The position numbers were made by a program, and so were the translations under genes. Shown piece after piece: positions 11,853 to 23,700 of a stretch of 64,000 bases of DNA. A model generated the notes under the pieces. It was not told the DNA's origin. It did not search any database and worked only from the letters and a program-made list of their open reading frames with translations. The stretch comes from Daphnia carinata (taxonomy: Eukaryota > Arthropoda > Branchiopoda > Diplostraca > Daphniidae): NCBI RefSeq assembly GCF_022539665.2, contig NC_081331.1, positions 6,420,501 through 6,484,500 of the forward strand, written 5' to 3'. How positions within the stretch are numbered: position 1 is the stretch's first letter; each line of letters begins with the position of its first letter.

Positions 11853-14800
11853 TTACGGAAGAATACGACTCGTCTGCTCCGAGTACTCAGTTCCTTCAAG
11901 CCCTCGACACAATAGGGAGAATTCTCGTACAATGTCTTGCAGTCGCCTTTTGTTTGACTTTTCCCTACAATAAAACATGCCATTAATAAGTACAAGACAA
12001 TCAGGAAACAAGGCAAACTACGTACTTCAGGATAGAACGGCAAAAATTCTCCTTTTGAGGCTGACTGACAAGAGGCGATGGAAAACGTTCGCGACCAAGA
12101 GATGTGCTCATCCACCGACAGAGACTGTCAAAATATTTCTTGTTAAGTGCCAAAATGACGTCGGCCGTATGTTCCACCAGGGCCCGAGGTGATTCTCCAC
12201 CTAGAAAAAAAAATATTAAAAAGTACAGCCGAAAACTCCACAAATGAACTTTCTTAACCACAAAAAGGGCCCTATTCAATCAACGTTAAACGGACGGTAC
12301 ATGATTATGCGAATGAAAACACTATACCTATGCAGCTAAGAAGCTGGGCGACAAGAAGTGGACCCTGATTCTGCACAACAGACACAAGTTCAGGATTCTC
12401 CCTACTTTGAGTGATGAAGTGAACCAAGTATTGAGTAGACGCTTTAAGGACTGGTGATTCAGGTCTCGTTAAACCGACAATTCCACAATAAAACAGCGAA
12501 GATAAAGGGTAAGCGGAGCCGCTCAATAATTTTGGACTTTTTCTGATTATTTGAGTGAGAAGACCGAGAAAACTGGCCAAGACTTCATTGTTTTCGGCGA
12601 GCCGGCTAACATCAACGGATGGCACTCCGTCCAGTGTCAGCGTACTGTAGTCGATCCCGCAAACTTGCAATGTAGTTCCAATAATTTCCGAGAGGAAAGC
12701 TCTAATAAGCTGCTGAGCGTCGCCAGTAGTCTGGCTGAAAATTAAAATGATGAGCTTAGCTACATCCAATGTAGCTGCTTGGGGTGACAGCCGGTGGCAT
12801 TGGACGATTACGGCTGCCAATTCTGGCAAGAAAGATAAAGATTCTTCCATCAAAGTTGAAACAGTATGTTTGACGACCAAGCAGATGGACTAAAAACAAC
12901 GAGATTAGAAATTTAGCAATATTGGGATTTAAATGTCATTTGTACCTCGGAAATCTGCTCATCGGCCCCCCAGTGGTCCACAACACCTTTCAAGAATGGC
13001 AGCAATTGCTGGGCAATCAAAAGAACAGGTTGTTGCTGAATTGCCAAAGCCTGTCGAGTCACGGATTCATCAGCTTCAGAATCGTCTCCCCCAGAGATTC
13101 TTAGGTCGAGCGTGGTGCATAACGTAGCAATCCTAGAGAAACGCAAATAGAAATTTCGGCATAACAATTAAGGTTGAAAGGTGCTCATTCTCAATGACTT
13201 AACCTTACATTTTAAGCCTGGTAATAAGTACAACTTTTGTCAGGGCGTCCGGTTCTCGGGTGTTGCACAACGTGCGCAATTCTTCTACACACGGGCCAAC
13301 CACACGATTGAGGCTAGCTACTATCACATCCAAGGGTAGAATTGATAAAACTTTTCCTAATATGTACATCAACCGTATCTAGAAAAAGATCGAGTCAGTC
13401 AGCACCAAAATGCTACACGTGTAAATAACGTTACCTTTTCACTAGCTTTGAGATCATCGAGGCGCAAGGCTTGTTCAGCACCTTGCAACAATGCTTCAGC
13501 ATATGGCCGAATCCCAATTTGACAATCTCGAGTTATATCCTAGGAATGGTGACCGTTAGTATTAAGGCTCCATAGAGAAATAAAAAACAAACATATCTAA
13601 ATGTGTACATTACCTTAAGGGCCAATGTTGCTGCTGGTGCGGCGTCCGAACTGTTAAGACCGAAAAGGAGAATAGGTAGCACATGACCCAGGTAGGTGGG
13701 ATGGGCGCTCAACCATTCAGCGTAAGCGCCAAGTGTCTCGAGCGCCGTATTAACGACGTAACGATGACCCGAGCCGTATGGAATATTGCCAAATAAACTC
13801 AGAATCTGAGGAACAAGCAAGTCTGCTTCTGCTTCGATATTCTCAGCGACCGCCTGATAGTTGCCGACATGGTAAGGGCCTGTTCGCTGGCAATACATGG
13901 TAAACAGTTAAGTGGGACTTACTTTTAAAGCGTGTAGACATGCCTCCAACGGAGGCCATTCACTGGGGTTCTGATTGCATTGTGACACCGTTGAAGCAAG
14001 GTGGGACGCCAAACGGTTCATCATGGCCGATCGCAGGAACTTATAACAATATGCCAATGTATCGGAGATATCCTAATATTACATTTGGGCATAGAACAGA
14101 ATTATTAGGCATTTTGGAAGCGAATGTACTGCATACCTGACGATAGCATCGAAAGGTCTCTTTGTCGTCGGGACTCCAATCCGATTGATCTACCGTAATC
14201 ATCGATTTTGTCAACAAGATATCGACCAAGGCCAAATAGGCTGGGCCGAACAACGATTCGTAGATTTTCTGTTTCTCAGCATTTGAAGTGCAGATGTCGT
14301 CTTGAAGAATGTACCTTATGGGGCAAGATAACGTTTGCTTTAAGATACTAGACAATAAAACATGAAGAAAAATGTGAACTACCAGAAACTAAATGCCAAG
14401 TGACTACAATTTTCGTCTAGTGGGTAGCGACCGGGAGTTCCGGTGCTCTCCAACATGATTTGTGTCAGCTGCAGAACATTCTCCTTCTTTAGTCCGTCTT
14501 CCAGAACGGCGTCTAATAAAAGACGAGAGTGGCTCTCGCCAAATGCCGCAAGCGTAGCATAGATGTGCGCGGCACCCTCCAGATCTCCTTCACGTCTGAG
14601 AAATTCACAAACGGTTTTCTGCAATGCGGAAATGAATGTCTAGTGTCAAACGGAGTACCTAAGCAGCTGGATTTGGTCTTTCAGAGAGAGCAACTGGTTC
14701 AACATGTCCATAAGCAAACTTGGATAACGGTGAGCTTCCGGGTGGTTCAAAAGATGAGTCAAGGCGTCCAAAGATGCTTCAGCCAAATTCGCATTACGAG

Positions 14801-15793
14801 CCACCGCTAACAAAGGTTCCACCAAATGAAGACTTTCTTCTAAGCCGATTCCAACTCCATGTTGAATCCACGATGAGAAACATTTGATGCCAGCCAACGC
14901 GGCTGCTTCGTCCTCCGGTGAAATTTGTGCCTCACGCGAGATTCCACGGCATATCACTTCGCGCAAAATTGGTAGTACTAGATTTAGATAATAAATGATT
15001 ATAAACTTTAGTAGTCTTGGATGGGGAACTTTCTAAAAACATGTTTAATACCGTCTTTAACTGCCTTAAGTAGTTCTCTTCTAATGGAGATTTTTCGATC
15101 ATGCGTTAATTTCATATTTTGAAACTGGGAAAGATATGGGTTTAAAAAGAGTTTTATACTAAGAGTTAAGGGTATATAAATTCAAACCTCTTCTGGAAGA
15201 ACGGTCAATATTTCTAGCAACAGTGTTACATGATGTGATTGCAATGTTCTTTCTCCACTGGCCTGCTGCAACACTGATATGAAATCATTCAGGGGACTAG
15301 CCCACTGATCAGGAATGGAGTGCAATATCATGGATGATAGCTTTTTTCCAACAGATAAATGAAATTTTATGGCATTTGCATGATGACAAGCGATTACTCT
15401 TTTCACTTACCGCCAGGCATAACCTGGTTAAAACGATTTTGGGCCCACTTGCATAAAACATAACAGCGTCAATCAGTTTTTCTCTGAAAAGTGCATAATT
15501 GTCAGCTGGAATCTCGTGCCAAAATCTAGATATCTTAATCTGAAGTGAGCTTGCTCCAAAGTACTGCACCTCCACAGGCTTTAAGATTCAACATAAACTG
15601 TATAACAATGTAAATTGTATCAACTATTTTTGAGCATGCTTACCTTTGATTGATCGAGAAGTTGCCATGCAAATATCCATGCTTGAGCCGATGTTTGAGC
15701 AGCAGTCAACCACACGTTAAGCTGGGATTGTGTGGCTAAATTTTGATAAAAATGACTAACGGCTTTTTCTAAATTCTCGACAGTTAGCTCCAT
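11853..15793 (-). CDS. IPO13: Importin-13 (karyopherin-beta nuclear transport receptor)
   Basis: Bidirectional nuclear transport receptor (Drosophila cdm) that carries Mago-Y14, UBC9 and other cargoes and binds RanGTP. Exons in transcript order: 15644-15793, 15411-15578, 15188-15340, 15052-15124, 14652 or 14659 to 14977, 14383-14618, 14137-14314, 13923-14072, 13614-13853, 13435-13539, 13209-13378, 12946-13132, 12328-12889, 12026-12200 and 11853-11964. The product is about 994 aa (human 963). Diagnostic stretches: AWIFAWQLLDQSK and VQYFGASSLQIKISRFWHEIP (importin-beta N domain), AAFGESHSRLLLDAVLEDGL, YILQDDICTSNAEKQ, ISDTLAYCYKFLR, HTADVILALNKKYFDSL, and the family-typical ending NKRRLQDIVREFSLLCRGLEG. 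The rest is HEAT-like helical repeats. The fifth-to-sixth exon junction is odd: the better donor breaks frame, and the in-frame choice leaves a 33-nt intron (see findings). Confidence 0.95.
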
Positions 15794-18544
15794 TATCAGA
15801 AATTTCTTCAGAATATGTAAATTTATCTCCTCGTTTTATTGTTTATAAAAAGTGTCACAAAGCTATTTTACCACCACATCGCAGCAGACGAATTTCAAAA
15901 TCAAAACTGTCGTCTGCCACCAGATCGCGTTATTATCACGTCGATATTCTGGCTTCCTGCAAAATGTTATGAATGAAAATGGACTTTGCCCAACACCACC
16001 GGCCGAGAAAATTGGTGTTGTGAAGGTTGATGAAAAACTGAGCTACGTGTTCCAAGGTTTGATTCTGCTCAAAAGATGACCATCAAACATCGCGTTTTAC
16101 AGTTTGCTGGCAGGAGTTTCATAAATTCGTCCATAGCTCTCCCGTTATGCCTTTTGAGGGCAAAAGAAGGTAAATTGCCTCACGTAATCCATCAGGACCT
16201 CAAACAGAGACCCTTACATGGTGATTCAGCTTCCTTGGAAGGGACTTGTGCCCCACTACATCCTCGTGTATACGCATAGGAAATTATTCCATCGACCTGA
16301 GTTGATATTCCAACATCTTACGAGGCCAACTAGATTCAAAAAGTCTTGTGTCTGTACGTCGGAGAACTTAAATGTTTGTTTTTTTTGGAATGCCAATGAC
16401 CTTTTCAGCTTTCCCCTAAAGACGAGTTATGTTTCTTTCTTCTCTTTTATTCAACACGAGCGTCCTCCAAACATCGCGTCCTTGTCCTCTGGACTTTGAC
16501 TGCCAAAGTCCTTGCTTAACTGCCCAAAGTTTAGGGCAGTCTTGTGTTATTGCAACCCATTTTGAACGTATGGGTTTTCGCCGTTCAGTTTTGAACAGGT
16601 AACTTAATCGAAACATCGCCAACTGTCTGGGTCAGCATTGATGTTCGTCTGCTGCTGGCAATATGTCGGATTTCAACGTTTTCAGTAAACACAAAATCCT
16701 TTAAGATGGTTGTATTGTTTGATCAGGAAATGTAATAATAATGTATTAACACACAAAAAAAGGGGACGGTTTGGAAATCGGAAAAGAAATAATACAATCA
16801 AGTGAGCATTTCAATATGCATCTCTGGGAATTATTTCAAGAGAACAGCCAAGGGCCGGAATGTTTATGCAAACTTGTATGGAATAACGAGAGGTAAACGC
16901 TACAAGTTCAATGTTTTGTTTTTTTTTGTTTTTTTTTCCCAGTAGATCACTTCCCGAAAAAGGTTAAAGGTATAAAATTTCTTCTTTATTAATTCTTTAT
17001 TGTGTTTTCGATTCCAGAAAAAAACATCAAAATGAATCGTGAAGAGAGGGTAGGGAACGGGGGGTGGGATGTAGAAAACACGTTTGGTTTCTCTTAACGT
17101 AAAAAGTCAAAGACAAAAAAGAGGGGAAGAAAATAATAAAGACGGGATTCAAAGGGTTTCGTATTCTTTCTTTTTTCCTGTTATTTTGTTCCAGACGAGT
17201 ACCATCGTTCCATGAACAGGAATTTCGTGGGGGGAAGGGGAGTGGGGGGGGGGGACTTATCGAAAACTTGGACAAAGGCAACAATAGAAAACAAAAAAGA
17301 TAATCATTTATTTCTGTAATATTTTTTTTTTTTTTTGGTCCTCGCATTTGACTGGACTGTTGTCTTTTGTTTTTCTTTTTTGAATTCCAGTTTTTGTTTT
17401 TCGTTTGTGATGTTTCTTCTTTCGTTTCTGTCGTTCCTCGATTTATTGATTCGGCACTTGAGCACAAGGAAAATAGATGAAGAAAAATGGGGAAAGAACA
17501 ACTAAACAAAAACAAATGACAGAAGAACATCATTCTCTCCTTGATTTCCTTTATTCTTTCGTTTTCTTATTTTTTGTTCGTTTCAACTAAACTCCTATTG
17601 GCGATGGATCAATCCGAAAAACACGTGAACTCAACAAGAGACCCTTTGTATCAGGTATTTGAAAGGGGGGGGGGGGGGTGAAAGAAGAATAAGAAAAAAA
17701 AAATTATTCGATATCATTAATAATAATAAATTGAAGATAAAAAAAAAAAGAGAGGAAGGCAGCTTTCAACTTGTGGGGAGGGGGGAGGGAGAAGCGAAAG
17801 AATTACGGGATACACACACATTACACCAATCGATGTGATATAGTTTGTGCGCGTGTACGTGTGTATCTTGAAAACTTGGATATGCCTTTTATGTACACGT
17901 AAACAAATAACCCCATTGCTACACCTCTACGTCATAGTAAAGTCGAACAAACTGATACCGTTAAAGGTAGTGTTTTTTTTTTCTTTTATTATTATTATTA
18001 TTATTATTTGTAATTGTTTCGTCTTCTCGCTTGTTTTTTTTTTGTATCCTTTTTTTTTTTCTTCTTTTGCTATGACACACACGCGGAGCAAAAAAAAAAA
18101 AAAAAATTATGTATTCACGTACCGGGGCGAGGTACGCGAAAGAAAAAAAAGGCTGGAGTCGATGGAGGGAGTGTATCGAAGAAATTTGATAAGCAAAAAA
18201 AAAAAAAAAGAAGAGGAAGAGCAAAAAAAAAAAAAATGTTTGTAATAAAGGATGATCATTTGGGATAATCCTGAGGCTACACGGAGAGAGAAAACTGTTC
18301 TTCCAGTTCTCGCGCGCAGGTAAAATAAGGCGGGCGTGAAAGGAGAAGATTTCTCTTAATAAAAAAAAAAAAAAAAAAATAAAGAAAAAATAACGTAATA
18401 ATAAGAACGGATGGAACAGGGGACGAAAGAAGAAATTGTTAATGGGGGTGAAAAAACTCAAAAAAAAAAAAAAAAAAGAAAACAATTAAGAGATACGAAG
18501 GAAAGGCTTTTTGTTTTTTTTTTATCCATAGGCATTTGGGCCAT
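15794..18544. other. IPO13 upstream region and ELOVL 3' region
   Basis: No supported coding gene. The left part holds the IPO13 promoter. From about 16.9 kb to 18.5 kb the DNA is dense in poly-A, poly-T and poly-G tracts (for example the G run near 17668-17679 and A runs near 18362-18379). This is probably the 3' UTR and downstream region of the minus-strand elongase. Long open frames such as 17027-17533 and 17961-18485 are translations of these tracts. Confidence 0.5.
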
Positions 18545-20748
18545 CTATTCATTCTTGGAATGAAGAGCTCCATTGGTGTAGCCGTTTGAGTGGCCGTTGG
18601 TGTGGCCGTTCTTCTCGTGTACTTTGCCGTTGGCGTGACCATTGGTGTGGCCGTTGGCGTGCCCGTTGGTGTGACCATTGCTGTGACCATTGCTAGTGCC
18701 ATTAGAGTATCCGTTACTGTGTCCATTGGCTTTCAAGCCATTCGTAGCCGCCGCAATCTACTCACACACACACACACAACAGTCAATAAAAACAAATTAG
18801 ATCAGAAATACCCCAACCAAGACATAAAAAAAAAACAAAAAAAAACAAAAAGCTTCGCTATTCTACAGGTGGTCTGGTCGCAGTAAACAGTTGGACTAGT
18901 TTCCAACATTTAATGTGGACAGAGGGGCGGAGCGACACGTGGAACTGAAAATAATCCGCTTTCCTCCGACACTTGAAAGAAGGGTAAACTATTTTTCCCA
19001 CGAAAAACTTAAATTGGATTTGAAAAAAGAAAAACGTCTTTTCTGCTACTTAAAGCAGGAAGAAAATTTTTTTTTAATGTTCGGAGTCAGCGGCAGAAAT
19101 GAATGAAACGCTTACGCGAGACTTTGCGTTTTTGTAGCTGCGTTTGTAGAAATCAGAGAAGAGGCAGAAGAAGAGAACGCCGTGGCAGCCGATCCACCAG
19201 ACGAAGGCCTTGGGGTAGTTGCAATCGATGAAGAGAAGTTGGAAAGCGTGCACCACAATAGCGATGAATTGAACCTAATAGCGGCGTAAAAGAATTAAAA
19301 AAAACAAAAACAACAAACAATCAATTCACGTGTACACAACATTGCGGACCATCATCGGCCTTCCGCTTTGCGAGGGCCACGCCCTGTCGATCCAGTAGGA
19401 TCCACCAAACGTCAACAGAACGCACTAAATCAAGACGGATGGTTCATTTTTTTTTTGTGTGTGTGTGTGCGGAAGGATGTCGCCATTTGTTAGATGTCGG
19501 ACAGGACAAAAGAGAACGACGTACCATCTGGAAAGCAGTGAGGTATTTCTTCCACCAAATGAACTTTTGGTATTGGGGACCCATGGCGGCCACCATGTAG
19601 TAAAAGTACATGACAATGTGGACGAAGGTGTTGAGCAAACCGAAAAAGGTAGAGTGGCCACCGGGAGTGAAGCGGACTCCGAACCAGACACTCATCGGCA
19701 TAATACCGTGGTGGACGACGTGAAGAAGGGAGACGTGCTCGTCCTTTTTGCGCAAAACGAAGAAGAACTGCAATGCAAATGAGGAGAGATGGTTCATTAA
19801 ATCAATGATTGATTTTAAAAATAATTGAGTATCTCACGGTATCGAAGAACTCGGTGAACTTGGAGAAGTAGTACCACCAGCAGGCGTAGACCATCTGAAT
19901 TATGTCGCCAATAGAAAGAATAGCGTTAGATCATCACGTTCCGTTAAAGTCGACATTGCTTTAAATTGTTTTAGGAAATGAAACTTCCATTTTTTTTTTT
20001 TTTTTGGGGGGAGGGGGGGTTTTAAGAAGGGGGAAAAAAACATAAAAAGGTTTGGAATTGAACACAAAATCTCGTCATCAAACAAGATGCCTGCAATGGG
20101 TTCTTATGCAATTCACACATTGTACTGAAATTGCGATTTACGATCGTTGCATCATTGCAGGATTCTTAAACATTTTTGATGAACGAAATAAGCGGAATAG
20201 GTTTGAAGAAGTTTTGAACGTAAAAAAACAAAACTTGATGTTTTCTTTTTCTTTTCTTTTTTTGTGGCAGAACGGAGGACATTTTGTGGAGGCGTGTCGG
20301 GGAGCAAGTAACGTGCGTCTATCTTTTGTGTGTAGCGTGATTTTGTTGGAGCTATCATGCAACCAATAAATAAAAAAATAAAGCGTCAAGCAAACAAACG
20401 CAAATTGGGAATTGTGTTGACGGTCGATTTGGTCGCGGTATTTTTTTCAAAATCAATTCGTAATGTTTGTTTTTTTTTTTCAACTTTAAATCTACGGTCC
20501 AATACGAGAGTCGGTCTTTCAGTTTCAACTAGTCTCATTTTGTTGTTGTTGTATGTAGTAGTTAAAAAATTGCACTAACTACAGCATTTGTGTTAGTAAA
20601 TGAAAAAATCGGACAATGTAAGGTGGGATTAAAAAATTACAATAAAAAAAATCAATAAATAAAGAAAGAACGGAAACAAATGTGAAAGGAAATTGTATAA
20701 AAAAAAAAGACTAGCACGAAAAGCCGTTTGAAAATCATTTGTAATTAG

Positions 20749-20789
<41 letters not shown>

Positions 20790-23700
20790 TAGATAGAGGT
20801 GGGAGTGGGATTGGAATTGTTGTGTTGTGATTTTGTATGTAAGGAGGATGATGATGAGAAGTGCGGAGAAAATTGCAGGTAAGAGAAAAAAATAAAAATA
20901 AAAACACGTACATAAAAAAAAAAAAATGTGGAAAGAACGTCGAAGGATAATCATGCACACAACTCACCCGAATAGCCAGCGGATTATCAGTATAATCCAC
21001 CGGTTGGCAACGGTAACTGTAACTATTTGCCCAGCCAGACATGGCTATCTGGAAATAAAATAAAAGCGCGATCGCACCGTCACCAAAAAAAAAAAAAAAA
21101 TTTTTTTTCTTTAATTTCTTTCTTTTTGTGACATATTTCGATTTTTAAAAATTAATTAATTTTTTTGTGTGTGTGCGTTTTTGTTCCTCTTTTTTCAGAA
21201 GAAATTTCCAATTAAAATTACCCTCCCTCAAAAATGATCTATGAACGTCCACTGACATTTCGCTATTGGCGTTCTTTAATTATTTTTTTTATGAGAACAC
21301 TCTTATTAAACAAACAAAAAAAAAAAAACGAGCTGAAGAGAGTGGACCCGTTGTTCTTTCATTGCCCCATCGATTTTTCTTTAAATTTTTTTTTGAGAAG
21401 ATCGTGCACTTCTTCGAGGCATGGTCTCTTTTTGAACAGCATCCAGCAGTAGAGAAGGAAACAGATCGACAGAGCAAAAAAAAAAAAAAAACAAGAGAAG
21501 ATTTTTTAAGATGCAAAACTAAAACAAAAAAAAAGATTGTGCAGGAAAGAAGGAGATATGCCGACATCATCGACGACGTGTGGAATAAAAAGAAAAGTTT
21601 TCCAAGAAGATAATACAACAAAACATTTTTTTTTTTTTTTTTCGAATGTGGTTGTCTCCCCGGCCTATCTAAACAAAAAATGATTTGCACCTGGAATCAA
21701 TCAGCTGGTTGCGACATTTGTAAAAACAAAAAAAAAAAAAAAAAAAAAACAAGACGAAGGTAAGGAGATTCATATGGAAAGGTGGTAGCGTGTTGATCCG
21801 CCCGTGTTTCTTTTTTCGTTTCACCTCAGGTAAGAACATTTCAGCTAGAAATTCGAACACCGAAAGATGCCCCACACAAAATTGATCCTAGCTGTTTAGT
21901 TGTTATCGATTAGTTTTTAAAAGCGAGATTGGACTGTTTTTTTTAATGCGTCCCTTTAAAAACCATGCACCAAAAACACGGCCAAATGCAGTAAAAAGTT
22001 GAACGTTCGTGTTCCAAAAAAAAAAAAAAGAAAAGAAAAACAATTTTTTTTTTCTTTTTCTTTTCCAGGTAGAAAAAAAATTTACAAAGATGGAATGCTT
22101 CCAAAGCGGAGGCTGGGAGGGGGGGGGGGAGGGAACGTTCTTTCACTAGACCAAACCGACGCTTGTCTTGTTTTAATATTTCATGTTTTTGGAGGACTAC
22201 AAAATTTTGGAGGATTTTTTTTTTAAATATTTAAATCCTTTTTTTTTTTTTTTAAATCAAAGAAAATTAAAGATGGGACTGCTTCTAAAAGGTGGGGCAT
22301 TTAATTTTTTGACAGAAAAAGAGGGCGGGGCATATTGAAGAAAATTCAAAACTCACCCTGACGGCCATTTCGTCAAGGGAATAGTCAACTGGTTGACACA
22401 CAAAGCTATATCCATGGAACCAGCCCCCTCTACCGTACTGCGAAGAAGAAAATCACAAAACAACACAAAACAAAAAAAAACAAAAAAAAAAAAATACAAA
22501 CGGATTATTATCATTAAAAAAAAATGGATGGGATTTTTTTTTTTGTGGCCTGTTGTTTTCCCTCGAGTTGGATCCATCACAAGACGAAATGTTTTTTTTT
22601 TTTTAAATTGCTCCTCTTAACGACACAGATTCTTTGTGTCCGTGATTTAAATCACACGGAACGTCTATCTGCCAACCAAAAAAAACCGATGCCTTGACGG
22701 GCCTTGGTGGATAGGCGAGGTGAGGATCAGGTGAAAGGATCGGGAAAGATGGGGCTGGAAGAGAGTATAGGAAAAGACCAAAGTAAAAGGAAACTTTAAA
22801 AAAAACCCAGAAACATTTTCAAATAAAACCTTTGGAAACATCGGCACAGCTGAGAGAGAGAAGGCCCCCCCCTCCCTCACCATATCCTCCGATTCAAAAA
22901 TCATTCCATTTCGTAATAATTTTGTGCTCCCCAAGATTCTGACGAGAATTAAAAAAAAAAAAAATGAATAAAATATAGTAGGAAAAAAAATGAATAAAAA
23001 TAAGTATTTTGAGGATGTAGTACAAAGTGTTAATAATAATCTAATAAAAAAATGAACGTGAAAAGCTTGTCATCCAGATGGCCAAGGGGAATGGTAGTGA
23101 GAGGCATTTTCAAATAAATAAATTGAAAAAAAAAGAAACTCGTCGGTGGGGGGTCAGAGAGGTACCAAAAGCAACGAATAAATACACCCGAGTCAATATA
23201 ATAAAAGCAGATGAGATAAGAAATGTTTGAAATTAAAAAAAAAATGAATAAATTATCGACCTTTTTTTCTGTTCGATTTTTTTTTTTTCAAAAATTTAGT
23301 TTTAAACGTTGGGTCTTCAAAAACGTCTGTCTTCGACGAACACTCTGTTTTCGAATTATTTTTAAACTCAACGTCGTTCTCGTAGTTTATGTGACGCAAT
23401 CTTTTCGTGTAGTATGTGGAGGGCCGATTGAATTCAAAAAAAAAAAAAAAAAAAATTGGGGAGATAGAAAGTGTGGGCCAATTTTACTTTGATGGAAATC
23501 TTTCTTTAAAAAAAAAAAGGAGGTCATAGAGAGAAAAGGGAGAAAGAGAGAGAGAGAGAGCGATATTGCAGACACAAAATACAAGACTCACCCGAATGGC
23601 AATAGGATCGTCACTATAGTCAACTGGTTGGCACTTTAAACTGTAGTACTGTAGCCATCCACCCATCAGCGACTGTCAAGACGCATACAGATTTGTTTTT

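Noticed and set aside
17027-17533. 168-codon minus-strand ORF downstream of ELOVL
   Set aside because: It is built from poly-Lys, Phe and Pro translations of homopolymer tracts, with no domain.
17961-18485. 174-codon minus-strand ORF rich in Phe and Asn
   Set aside because: Low-complexity translation of poly-T and ATT repeats in the presumed ELOVL 3' region.
19337-19424. Minus-strand ORF ([17 protein letters not shown]...) between ELOVL exons, with a usable acceptor and a weak donor
   Set aside because: The flanking exons join directly to give the conserved [17 protein letters not shown] run. Inserting this piece would break a conserved membrane segment.
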